This document shows, one piece after another, positions 15,469 through 21,531 of a DNA stretch of 21,531 nt. Position 1 is the stretch's first letter; every line of letters begins with the position of its first letter. Both the position numbers and the translations under genes were made by a program. The notes under the pieces are model-generated. The model was given only the letters and a program-made list of their open reading frames with translations. It did no database searches and was not told the DNA's origin. The stretch is from an uncultured Clostridia bacterium (lineage in GTDB: Bacteria; Bacillota; Clostridia; TANB77; CAG-465): positions 1 through 21,531 of the forward strand of contig CAOYAN010000028.1 of NCBI GenBank assembly GCA_948562205.1, written 5' to 3'.

Positions 15469-16215
15469 TTATTTAATCATGTAGTCTCTTACCCATTTGC
15501 TGTATTCTTCAAGCAGCTGGGTATACAGCTCGTCATCTGAGACTTTTCCCATGATGTTGATGTTTGTAAAACCAGTATTGTCACATCTACGATCTTTAAA
15601 ATCATCTAAATGATGAAGATATGTGAAACTGTTTCTACCAATACCAATAAACTGTACAAAGATATTTTCTTCTGCCATCTGGCGAATTACATCATCTGTA
15701 CGTTTCTCATCTGATTCACTGCAATTACCATCTGTGAGGAACATTACATAGGTAGGAACCCCAGGTACATGACTTCTTTTATACTCTTTGAAAACTTCGT
15801 TAAGTACAGGAGAATAGTCAGTTCCTCCCATAGAGAATTTGCTATTACTTGGCAGATTAGCCTTAAGATATCCACGGCAATTTTTGCGTGTTACATCAGG
15901 CATTTTATAAAATTTTTCAGTGAAGAGATAGGTTGGAATATGTCCATTGTCATCAAACTTAATTCCAATTGGCAAAAGTCTTTCTAAAGCCCGCTCCACT
16001 GACTTATTATGATAGTAATCATCCATTGAGATAGAGTAGTCAATTATAGCGATTACCTCAGCGATATGCTTACTCAAATTTACGCCGTTTTTCTTATCAA
16101 GTTTTACAAATACTTCATCAAGCGCAATGGCCTTTTTCTGCATCGACTGCTCAAAGTCAGGCATAGCAATACCATCATTTTGATTATTTTTTTTACCAAA
16201 TCCAAAAAGTCCCAT
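15469..16215 (-). CDS. TerF-like von Willebrand factor A domain protein
   Basis: A 248-residue cytoplasmic protein whose whole length is a vWA domain of the TerF/TerY type. These accompany tellurite/stress-resistance (Ter) genes and may act as metal-dependent scaffolds. The metal-ion-dependent adhesion site is complete: DYSIS with Asp59, Ser61 and Ser63; Thr132 in MGGTDYSP; and Asp162 in MFLTDGN. The N-terminus MGLFGFGKKN is a short basic lead. GGAGGAAAG lies just before the ATG on the minus strand. No TerD-like or kinase partner is in the window. Codon and base use are GC-richer than the neighbours (27 of 60 G+C at 15481-15540 against 16 of 60 at 14941-15000, hand-counted), suggesting a separate origin. 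Confidence 0.85.
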   Translation of the reverse strand: MGLFGFGKKNNQNDGIAMPDFEQSMQKKAIALDEVFVKLDKKNGVNLSKHIAEVIAIIDYSISMDDYYHNKSVERALERLLPIGIKFDDNGHIPTYLFTEKFYKMPDVTRKNCRGYLKANLPSNSKFSMGGTDYSPVLNEVFKEYKRSHVPGVPTYVMFLTDGNCSESDEKRTDDVIRQMAEENIFVQFIGIGRNSFTYLHHLDDFKDRRCDNTGFTNINIMGKVSDDELYTQLLEEYSKWVRDYMIK

Positions 16216-16277
16216 AGTCTTTCCTCCTTGATATCTGTTTCATTATTTAATGAAACGTTGTTTTTTTGTGTCAATAT

Positions 16278-16306
16278 ATTATATATCACGAAGTGCATTA
16301 TGTCAA
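16278..16306 (-). promoter_or_regulatory. consensus sigma-A promoter for the vWA gene
   Basis: Minus strand: TTGACA (complement of 16301-16306), 17-bp spacer, TATAAT (complement of 16278-16283). Perfect at both boxes. Confidence 0.75.
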
Positions 16307-16330
16307 GTGATTTTTTATTCTCTTGACATA
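16299..16330. repeat. inverted repeat covering the vWA promoter -35
   Basis: TATGTCAAG at 16299-16307 is the exact reverse complement of CTTGACATA at 16322-16330, with a 14-base T-rich centre. The left arm contains the minus-strand -35. The right arm presents a TTGACA facing the SCIFF gene without a good -10. It may be an operator or two back-to-back -35 boxes. Confidence 0.45.
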
Positions 16331-16388
16331 GTACAAGTTGATAATATTGAAAATAGAAAATGTGAGAAATCTATATAGAACAGATATA

Positions 16389-16432
16389 AAAAACGTGAAG
16401 TCTATAATAAAATTAGGTATCAAAAACGTGAA
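16389..16432 (+). repeat. two direct repeats upstream of the scfA promoter
   Basis: AAAAACGTGAA occurs at 16389-16399 and again at 16422-16432, exactly 33 bp apart, about three helical turns. The second copy ends 30 bases before the scfA -35. This geometry suits paired binding of a regulator, but no such factor is known from the sequence. Confidence 0.55.
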
Positions 16433-16462
16433 AGCTGGTTGACACTTAATTGCGTAAAATAG

Positions 16463-16491
16463 TTGAAATTATTTATTTTTTATGTTATACT
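16463..16491 (+). promoter_or_regulatory. sigma-A type promoter for scfA
   Basis: TTGAAA at 16463-16468, 17-bp spacer, TATACT at 16486-16491. The leader to the ATG at 16543 is about 45 bases and includes GGAGG at 16531-16535 region. Confidence 0.65.
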
Positions 16492-16542
16492 AAATATGCA
16501 CAGAGAAATATTCACACTATAATTAGTGAAGGAGGAATTGAA

Positions 16543-16689
16543 ATGAAACATATTAAAACTTTAAAGACAAAAAAACTGAATAAGGATATTAAAAAAGGTG
16601 GTTGTGGCGAATGCCAAACATCTTGTCAGAGTGCATGTAAGACTTCATGTACTGTTGGTAATCAGTCTTGTGAAAAAAAAGCAGATTAA
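16543..16689 (+). CDS. scfA: SCIFF (six-cysteine) ribosomal peptide precursor
   Basis: A 48-residue precursor of the 'six cysteines in forty-five residues' family, a ribosomally made peptide (ranthipeptide) conserved across Clostridia. The leader begins MKHIKTLKTKKLNK. The core holds Cys21, Cys24, Cys28, Cys32, Cys36 and Cys43 in the typical GCGEC, SCQSACKTSCTVGNQ pattern. In the characterised clostridial homologue a radical SAM/SPASM enzyme joins a cysteine to a threonine; the equivalent Cys32 and Thr37 are present here. The ATG at 16543 is chosen because GGAGG is 7-8 bases upstream; an in-frame upstream extension from 16450 overlaps the promoter. Normally the maturase gene is close by; here none is in the window. 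Its biological role is not settled. Confidence 0.95.
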   Translation: MKHIKTLKTKKLNKDIKKGGCGECQTSCQSACKTSCTVGNQSCEKKAD

Positions 16690-16713
16690 ATTTAAGAAAA
16701 AGTGGTAAAATAA

Positions 16714-16769
16714 AAAATATACCCTATAGGATGGACACTCAAAATGTGAAAACCTATAGGGTATATTTT
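16714..16769 (+). terminator. long hairpin after scfA, likely terminator
   Basis: A perfect 17-bp stem pairs 16714-16730 with 16753-16769. The loop is 22 bases, unusually large, and each arm contains the palindrome CCTATAGG. The right arm ends in TTTT and a T/A-rich tract follows. It separates scfA from the next unit. Confidence 0.75.
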
Positions 16770-16797
16770 ATTAATTTTATTAAATAATTGTTTTTCA

Positions 16798-16826
16798 TTG
16801 AAATTGCTATACTATTTTGGTATAAT
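16798..16826 (+). promoter_or_regulatory. sigma-A type promoter for the DUF6873-like gene and pcrA
   Basis: TTGAAA at 16798-16803, 17-bp spacer, TATAAT at 16821-16826. Confidence 0.7.
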
Positions 16827-16855
16827 AAACGTAGGTTTATTTTTTGAGGTACAAA

Positions 16856-17569
16856 ATGGAAAAATATGTGATTATAGATAGTAGAATGAGAGATATTGAA
16901 AAGGGAAAGTTTTTAGAGCTTGGATATGAACTGATAGAGTTACATAGTAATTCTTTAGTTTATGAAGAGATATCTAGTCATGTTGATATTTTGTGTGCTA
17001 AGATAAAGGATAAAATAATACTAGATAAAAGTATATACTATGATGTAAAATCTAGAATAGATAATAATAATATAGTGCTTGGACAAGCAATACTTTATTG
17101 TAAATACCCTTTAGATATACCATATAATGTATGTAGTGTTGGAAATTTTGTAATTCATAATTTTAAATATACAGATAAGGTTATATCATCTGTTATAGAG
17201 GAATATAACTTGGAAAAAATTGATATATCACAAGGATATAGTAATTGTAGTATTGCAGTAATAGATGATAAGAGTGTAATTGTAAGTGATAGAAAAATTG
17301 CAGATACTTTGCTTGCAAAAGGTTTTGATGTGTTATACTTAGATTATAAATTGGATATAAAATTATTAAATGCTAAAGGTTATTCTGATATGAATGGATT
17401 TATTGGTGGAGCAATTGCAAGGCTTGGAAAAGATATTATTGTTTTTGGAGATTTAAATAAAATTGATAGATATGGTAAGATAAGAGAATTCATATTATCA
17501 AGAGGAATCAATATAATTGAGTTTAAAAATTTAGATGTTATAGATTATGGTGGAATATTAGAGGTGTAG
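16856..17569 (+). CDS. DUF6873-like protein, possible guanidine-modifying-enzyme fold
   Basis: A 237-residue soluble protein. Its layout (repeated short beta-strand/helix units, with GYSNCSIAVID at 127-137, GFIGGAIARLGKDIIVFGDL at 181-200, and a terminal DYGGILEV) matches my recollection of the clostridial DUF6873 family, predicted to share the guanidine-modifying-enzyme (arginine deiminase-like) fold. I cannot point to a complete catalytic set: Cys131 lies in a conserved-looking loop, but the usual C-terminal catalytic Cys motif of deiminases is not visible. The ATG at 16856 is chosen because GAGG at 16846-16849 precedes it. pcrA starts 3 bases after the stop, so the two are coupled. It also follows scfA, though a hairpin separates them. 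Confidence 0.7.
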   Translation: MEKYVIIDSRMRDIEKGKFLELGYELIELHSNSLVYEEISSHVDILCAKIKDKIILDKSIYYDVKSRIDNNNIVLGQAILYCKYPLDIPYNVCSVGNFVIHNFKYTDKVISSVIEEYNLEKIDISQGYSNCSIAVIDDKSVIVSDRKIADTLLAKGFDVLYLDYKLDIKLLNAKGYSDMNGFIGGAIARLGKDIIVFGDLNKIDRYGKIREFILSRGINIIEFKNLDVIDYGGILEV

Positions 17570-17572
17570 AAA

Positions 17573-19876
17573 ATGAGTGAATTATTGGAAAAATTAAATG
17601 ATAAACAAAGAGAAGCAGCAGAATATACAGGTGGACCATTATTAATACTTGCAGGTGCAGGAAGTGGTAAGACACGTGTTCTTACATATAAAATTGCATA
17701 TTTATTAGAACAAGAAATAGTAAAACCTTGGCAAATACTTGCAATAACATTTACAAATAAAGCAGCAAAAGAGATGAAACAAAGAGTAAATGATCTAATA
17801 GGGGATGTTGGAAATGATATTTGGCTTGGTACATTTCACTCTGTCTGTGTAAGAATATTAAAAAGAGAAATAAATTTAATAGGATATGGAACTGATTTTA
17901 ATATATTTGATGAATTAGATAAAGAAAAAGTTATAAAAGAAGTAATGAAAAAACTAAATGTAGATGATAAACAGTATCCAGTATCATATATAAAAAATGA
18001 AATAAGTAGAGCAAAAGAAACAAGAAAAGATGCAAAAAAATATGCAGAAGAGGTAAGTGGTGATTTTAGAAAAAAACAAGTAGCAAAAATTTATGAGTTA
18101 TATGAAAAGACTTTAAAATCAAATAATGCAATAGATTTTGATGATATAATTATGCTAACTGTTGAGATATTCTTAAAAAATCCTGATAGATTAGAGTATT
18201 ATCAGTCAAAATTTAAATATATTCTTGTGGATGAGTATCAAGATACAAATAAAATACAATTTTTACTTATAAGTCTTCTTTCATCAGGTCATGGAAATAT
18301 TTGTGTTGTTGGAGATGAGTCACAAAGTATCTATGGATTTAGAGGAGCAGATATTTCTAATATATTAAATTTTGAAGAGGAGTTTCCAAATGCAAAAATT
18401 GTAAAGCTTGAAGAAAATTATAGAAGTTCTAAAACAATACTTGAGGCCGCAAATGAAGTTATAAAAAACAATAAAGGAAAAATAGATAAAAAGCTTTGGA
18501 CTCAAAATGCAGAGGGAGAGAAAATTGACTATGCTACTCTTTCTAATGAGTATGAAGAAGTTGAATATGTAGTTGATAAAATAGATGAGATATGTAGAAA
18601 AGAAAAAAAGACATATTCTGATTTTGCGGTACTGTTTAGAACTAATGCACAAGCACGTGTTCTTGAAGAAGTATTTATGAGATCAGGAACTCCATATAAA
18701 TTAATTGGTGGCTTGAAATTCTATTCTAGAAAGGAAATAAAAGATTTAACAAGTTATTTAAAATTAATACAAAATAAAAATGATAATATTGCATTAAAAA
18801 GAATAATAAATGAGCCAAAACGTGGAATAGGAGATACTGCAGTAGATAGATTAGACTTACTTGCAATAGAAAAGGGAGTATCTATATTTGAACTAATACA
18901 AAATAGTGATAACTTAGTGGGTATTAGAAGCGCAGGAAATATTATCATGTTTAGAGATATGATAAATGAATTAATTAGAGCAAAAGATGAAATAAAAGTA
19001 TCTGATTTAATGAAAAAAGTTTTAAAAGACTCTGGATATGAAGACATGTTAAATGCAGATGGATCAAAAGAAAGTGAAATGAGATTTGAAAACTTAAGTG
19101 AGTTTATTGGTGTTGCAATGGAATTTGAAAATGAAAATGCAGACAATAGTCTTGCAGATTTCTTAGATAGTATAGCTCTTGTATCAGATGTTGATAAATT
19201 AGATGAAAGCGCAGAAGCAGTTACTTTAATGACAATGCATAGTGCCAAAGGTCTTGAATTTAATGATGTTTTCTTAGTTGGTATGGAAGAGGGACTTTTC
19301 CCATCTAAAAGATCTATTGAAGAAGATTTATCAGTAGAGGAAGAAAGACGTTTATGCTATGTTGGTATAACTAGAGCAAAGGAACACCTATTTATAACTA
19401 ATGCATCTAAGAGAACATTATATGGATCTACTTCATATACAATGCCATCAAGGTTTGTAGATGAGATACCAACTAGTCTTTTAAGTGAGAATTCTTTGGT
19501 AAATAAAGAAAATAGGAAGAGAAAATCTGAAAAATATTTAGATAGTGAATATTCAAGGGTTGATAGTATGTTATCTGGATTTGGAGAAACATTTAGTATA
19601 CCAACTAAATCTTCTAAACCTAAGATTGGTCTAAGCGTGGATAGTTTCCTAAAAAATATTGCAGGTGCAAATAATATTCAAAAAAACGTAACAAATACTT
19701 CATCAAATGTAAAATATGAAGTTGGTATGGAGGTAAAACATAAGAAATTTGGTATAGGAATAATTGAAAATATTGAGCCAGAAGGAGATGACTTAAAACT
19801 TGATATAATGTTTGATGGTTCAGGATTTAAAAGACTTATGGCAAATTATACACCACTTGAAATATTAAATAAATAA
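17573..19876 (+). CDS. pcrA: ATP-dependent DNA helicase PcrA/UvrD
   Basis: Superfamily 1 3'-5' helicase for nucleotide-excision repair, plasmid replication and removal of recombinase or stalled polymerase. Length 767 aa fits PcrA. Motifs in order: the Q-like LNDKQREAAEY at 8-18, Walker A AGAGSGKTR with Lys33, the ITFTNKAAKEMKQR motif at 58-71, GTFHSVCVRIL, Walker B VDEYQDT with Asp220 and Glu221, the GDESQSIYGFRGA motif III at 247-259, LEENYRSS, then VTLMTMHSAKGLEF and VGITRAKEHL in the C-terminal half. The last 50 residues (YEVGMEVKHKKFGIGIIENI) form the small C-terminal domain that in PcrA contacts RNA polymerase. It is translationally coupled to the DUF6873-like gene upstream. Confidence 0.97.
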   Translation: MSELLEKLNDKQREAAEYTGGPLLILAGAGSGKTRVLTYKIAYLLEQEIVKPWQILAITFTNKAAKEMKQRVNDLIGDVGNDIWLGTFHSVCVRILKREINLIGYGTDFNIFDELDKEKVIKEVMKKLNVDDKQYPVSYIKNEISRAKETRKDAKKYAEEVSGDFRKKQVAKIYELYEKTLKSNNAIDFDDIIMLTVEIFLKNPDRLEYYQSKFKYILVDEYQDTNKIQFLLISLLSSGHGNICVVGDESQSIYGFRGADISNILNFEEEFPNAKIVKLEENYRSSKTILEAANEVIKNNKGKIDKKLWTQNAEGEKIDYATLSNEYEEVEYVVDKIDEICRKEKKTYSDFAVLFRTNAQARVLEEVFMRSGTPYKLIGGLKFYSRKEIKDLTSYLKLIQNKNDNIALKRIINEPKRGIGDTAVDRLDLLAIEKGVSIFELIQNSDNLVGIRSAGNIIMFRDMINELIRAKDEIKVSDLMKKVLKDSGYEDMLNADGSKESEMRFENLSEFIGVAMEFENENADNSLADFLDSIALVSDVDKLDESAEAVTLMTMHSAKGLEFNDVFLVGMEEGLFPSKRSIEEDLSVEEERRLCYVGITRAKEHLFITNASKRTLYGSTSYTMPSRFVDEIPTSLLSENSLVNKENRKRKSEKYLDSEYSRVDSMLSGFGETFSIPTKSSKPKIGLSVDSFLKNIAGANNIQKNVTNTSSNVKYEVGMEVKHKKFGIGIIENIEPEGDDLKLDIMFDGSGFKRLMANYTPLEILNK

Positions 19877-19886
19877 AAAGGAAAAA

Positions 19887-19919
19887 CGCAAGAGTTAAAA
19901 ATCTTGCGCTTTTCTTTTA
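19887..19919. terminator. bidirectional terminator between pcrA and the ClpP-like gene
   Basis: A 7-bp CGCAAGA/TCTTGCG stem (19887-19893 with 19902-19908) is flanked by T-rich tracts in both directions: CTTTTCTTTT on the plus side and TTTTTCCTTTTT on the minus side. It ends two convergent genes. Confidence 0.85.
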
Positions 19920-19929
19920 AACATTAAAA

Positions 19930-20655
19930 TTATGTTTTCTCAGTAATAATTTTATTAAAGTCTGTTAAAATTTCATCAGTAACTTTATATTTTATACACT
20001 CATCAGAGTTAAGTATTATTCCATCAGAGGTAGCAATTCCCTCTTTTATAAGTTCTTTTGGTATAGAAGTTCTAGAGGTCAGAGAATTTTCAAAATGTGC
20101 ACAAATATCTTCTAAAGTTTTTATATCATCTTTTAAGGCTTTAAGATTTAAAAGAGCTTCATTAGCTAAAAATGCAGGAGAGTGAAAGAAAAATTTTGCA
20201 TGTTTTGTCATATATCTTTTATCGCCAAGAACAAATAGATTTGAAGCACAACTTCCAGCCATTCCCATATTTATAGTTATTACTTTATTTGGAACTGAAT
20301 TTAATAAATCAATAATTGAAAACATTGCTGCTACATCACCACCAGGAGAATCAATAATTAAAACGATATCACCAGTACTACCAGTACATATACAATTAAG
20401 GATTAGATCTAATGCAGCATCAAATGTTTCATCAGTAATTTCATCATTAATTTTTAAAATATGTTTCATAGGTACTTCGTCTTCAGGTTCTGTTTTAACA
20501 TCATATGTAGTATCTTCCATTTTTTCATTTAATATACGATTTCTTAAAGATTCTAAAATGTTACCTTTAATATTGCTATAATTATTTACTAACCGTGATT
20601 TTTTTATATTTATCTTATTTCTAGTATTACCATTGATTGTCAAAAGTCTACTCAT
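19930..20655 (-). CDS. ClpP-like serine protease with N-terminal extension
   Basis: A 241-residue member of the ClpP/crotonase-fold protease group. The ClpP core covers about residues 63-235: IDSPGGDV at 101-108, nucleophile Ser135 in GMAGSCAS, His158 in FFFHSP, and Asp211 at the position of the third triad residue. The core is clearly diverged from housekeeping ClpP. An extension of about 62 polar residues precedes the core. GAGGAGGGACTT before the ATG at 20655 supports this start; the internal ATG at codon 63 has no ribosome site. No clpX or other ATPase gene lies nearby. A paralogue with its own promoter follows at 20902-21438. It could process a peptide or a membrane/phage-like substrate; the target is unknown. 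Confidence 0.8.
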   Translation of the reverse strand: MSRLLTINGNTRNKINIKKSRLVNNYSNIKGNILESLRNRILNEKMEDTTYDVKTEPEDEVPMKHILKINDEITDETFDAALDLILNCICTGSTGDIVLIIDSPGGDVAAMFSIIDLLNSVPNKVITINMGMAGSCASNLFVLGDKRYMTKHAKFFFHSPAFLANEALLNLKALKDDIKTLEDICAHFENSLTSRTSIPKELIKEGIATSDGIILNSDECIKYKVTDEILTDFNKIITEKT

Positions 20656-20703
20656 AAGTCCCTCCTCTAATATTAGCTATTGGATGTTATCAGTTTCTAG
20701 TAT

Positions 20704-20732
20704 ATTATACATTCTGATATATCACATGTCAA
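20704..20732 (-). promoter_or_regulatory. consensus sigma-A promoter for the first ClpP-like gene
   Basis: Minus strand: TTGACA (complement of 20727-20732), 17-bp spacer, TATAAT (complement of 20704-20709). The spacer contains the palindrome TGATATATCA. Confidence 0.75.
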
Positions 20733-20803
20733 GAAAATATTTTAAATTTAATTTATTCAAAAAGTGGGAGAAAATGTCTAAAAATAGCGTATTGTCTATT
20801 TTA

Positions 20804-20827
20804 AAACTATATACATATATGTAGTTT
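20804..20827. repeat. imperfect palindrome between the ClpP-like genes
   Basis: A 10-bp A/T-rich stem with one G-T pair and a CATA loop lies between the terminator of the distal ClpP-like gene and the promoter of the proximal one. No T tract follows, so it is not an obvious terminator. Confidence 0.35.
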
Positions 20828-20853
20828 ACAATAACAAAAAATTAAATTTTTAG

Positions 20854-20888
20854 AAAAAAAGAGACAGTGTTAAATTTAATTAACACTG
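20854..20888 (-). terminator. terminator of the second ClpP-like gene
   Basis: Read on the minus strand, CAGTGTTAA pairs with TTAACACTG (20865-20873 with 20880-20888 on the plus strand) around a 6-base loop. TCTC and then seven T follow. Confidence 0.85.
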
Positions 20889-20901
20889 CCAGATATAATT
20901 A

Positions 20902-21438
20902 TTAATATAATATTTTTGAAATATCTGTAATTATTTCATCTGCAATACCAAGTTTAATACAGTCATTTGCAAAATATGTTATACCTTCATTTGTACTTAG
21001 TCCACTTTTTATAATATCTTTTGGTATGTTAGTTTTATCACTAAGGAAGCCTTCTAATTGGTTAGAAGAAAATCTTAAGTTATTAGCTTGCTCTTCAAGT
21101 GATATTGTTATTAAAGAGGCATTCTCTTTAAACGTACTAGCAGGTGAGTGAAACATAAACTTTGCATGTTTTGCCATATATCTTCTTTTTCCATGAATAA
21201 ATATAATTCCAGCACAGCTTCTTACTGCACCAATATTAACAGTAAATACATTATTTGGAATTGATTCAAAAAGATCTATAATAGCAAGTGTGGGCTCTAA
21301 TTCACCACCATTTGAATTAATAACTACATAGATATCATCTTTAAATTTTCCTTTTTCTAAGATACGATCAACATTATCAAAAATATTAGAGAAAGTATAA
21401 TTGTTTATTTCATTCATAATTTTTATAATATGTTTCAT
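20902..21438 (-). CDS. ClpP-like protease paralogue, short form with altered triad
   Basis: A 178-residue ClpP-fold protein matching the core of its neighbour at 19930-20655 without the N-terminal extension. It begins MKHIIKIMNEI, like residues 63-73 of the neighbour. Nucleophile Ser74 in AVRSCAG and His97 in FMFHSP are present with the same 23-residue spacing as in the neighbour. At the place of the third triad residue it has Glu151 (STNEG) where the neighbour has Asp211 (TSDG), so its activity is uncertain. AAAGGAGAG precedes the ATG at 21438, and a full-consensus promoter is upstream. No ATPase partner is seen in the window. Confidence 0.8.
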   Translation of the reverse strand: MKHIIKIMNEINNYTFSNIFDNVDRILEKGKFKDDIYVVINSNGGELEPTLAIIDLFESIPNNVFTVNIGAVRSCAGIIFIHGKRRYMAKHAKFMFHSPASTFKENASLITISLEEQANNLRFSSNQLEGFLSDKTNIPKDIIKSGLSTNEGITYFANDCIKLGIADEIITDISKILY

Positions 21439-21485
21439 ATGTCTCTCCTTTAATATTAATTTATAGGTTTATTTGTGTCTGATAT

Positions 21486-21514
21486 ATTATATCAAATTCT
21501 ACATATTATGTCAA
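21486..21514 (-). promoter_or_regulatory. consensus sigma-A promoter for the second ClpP-like gene
   Basis: Minus strand: TTGACA (complement of 21509-21514), 17-bp spacer, TATAAT (complement of 21486-21491). The distance from -10 to ATG (about 48 bases) nearly equals that of the other ClpP-like gene. Confidence 0.75.
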
Positions 21515-21531
21515 ATTATAAGTTTATTTAC

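Larger units (their letters stand above)
16307..16542. other. intergenic region between the vWA gene and scfA
   Basis: The vWA and SCIFF genes are 327 bases apart (16216-16542) and diverge. The region holds the vWA promoter and inverted repeat, two AAAAACGTGAA direct repeats, the scfA promoter and a short leader with a 5-bp TTCAC/GTGAA hairpin near 16510-16530 before the ribosome site. I see no further gene. Confidence 0.6.

Noticed and set aside
16066..16326. 86-codon plus-strand frame overlapping the vWA gene start
   Set aside because: Antisense to the vWA coding region and its promoter; composition and lack of a ribosome site argue against a gene.
16389..16432. CRISPR-like interpretation of the AAAAACGTGAA repeats
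   Set aside because: Only two 11-base copies without further units or cas genes.
16439..16444. Second TTGACA upstream of scfA as the -35
   Set aside because: No acceptable -10 lies 16-18 bp downstream, whereas TTGAAA at 16463 with TATACT at 16486 has a 17-bp spacing.
18754..19248. 164-codon minus-strand frame inside pcrA
   Set aside because: Fully within pcrA on the opposite strand, with a Ser/Phe-rich shadow composition and no ribosome site.
20469..20655. Starting the first ClpP-like protein at its internal MKHI methionine, as in the paralogue
   Set aside because: No ribosome site precedes that codon, while GAGGAGGGACTT directly precedes the ATG at 20655.

Overview
The window reads as chromosomal DNA of an AT-rich, endospore-forming member of the Clostridia. 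The evidence is the very low G+C content, a SCIFF peptide gene (a family largely confined to Clostridia), a sleB-ypeB spore-germination pair, a BofA-type sporulation gene, and strong Shine-Dalgarno sites with some TTG/GTG starts. I cannot name a species. I found no tRNA, rRNA, CRISPR array, insertion sequence or integrase.

Layout: (1) 1-3370 holds two membrane-anchored polysaccharide deacetylases flanking a DUF3841-type gene. (2) 3492-5456 is topoisomerase III. (3) 5654-7072 is an unrecognised protein with a predicted winged-helix segment, a PIN-nuclease-like domain and two copies of a well-conserved C-terminal domain. It has a consensus promoter and an approximately 115-base leader. (4) 7118-7558 (minus) is a small four-helix membrane protein. 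(5) 7786-10461 is frr-cdsA-rseP, a compact form of the usual frr-uppS-cdsA-dxr-rseP block in which uppS and dxr are absent. (6) 10702-12944 is bofA-sleB-ypeB, for sporulation and germination. (7) 13026-15426 holds an XRE regulator, an unrecognised protein with a CCSG motif and acidic tail, and a CorA-type transporter. (8) 15469-16215 (minus) is a TerF-like von Willebrand A protein of visibly higher G+C. (9) 16543-16689 is the SCIFF precursor, alone and followed by a 17-bp hairpin. (10) 16856-19876 is a DUF6873-like gene coupled to pcrA. (11) 19930-21438 (minus) holds two tandem ClpP-like serine proteases, each with its own promoter.

The genes fall mostly into short transcription units. Nearly every unit starts with a sigma-A type promoter with exactly 17 bp between -35 and -10 and ends in a hairpin. 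Functional themes are the cell envelope and spore (deacetylases, cdsA, rseP, bofA, sleB, ypeB), DNA topology and repair (topB, pcrA), and a set of possible stress or accessory genes (PIN-repeat protein, vWA protein, ClpP-like pair, SCIFF). The items I rate highest for a second look are the PIN/double-repeat protein, the SCIFF gene with no maturase beside it plus paired upstream repeats, and the ClpP-like tandem with an Asp-to-Glu change in the second copy. All family assignments were made by eye from motifs, without database searches.
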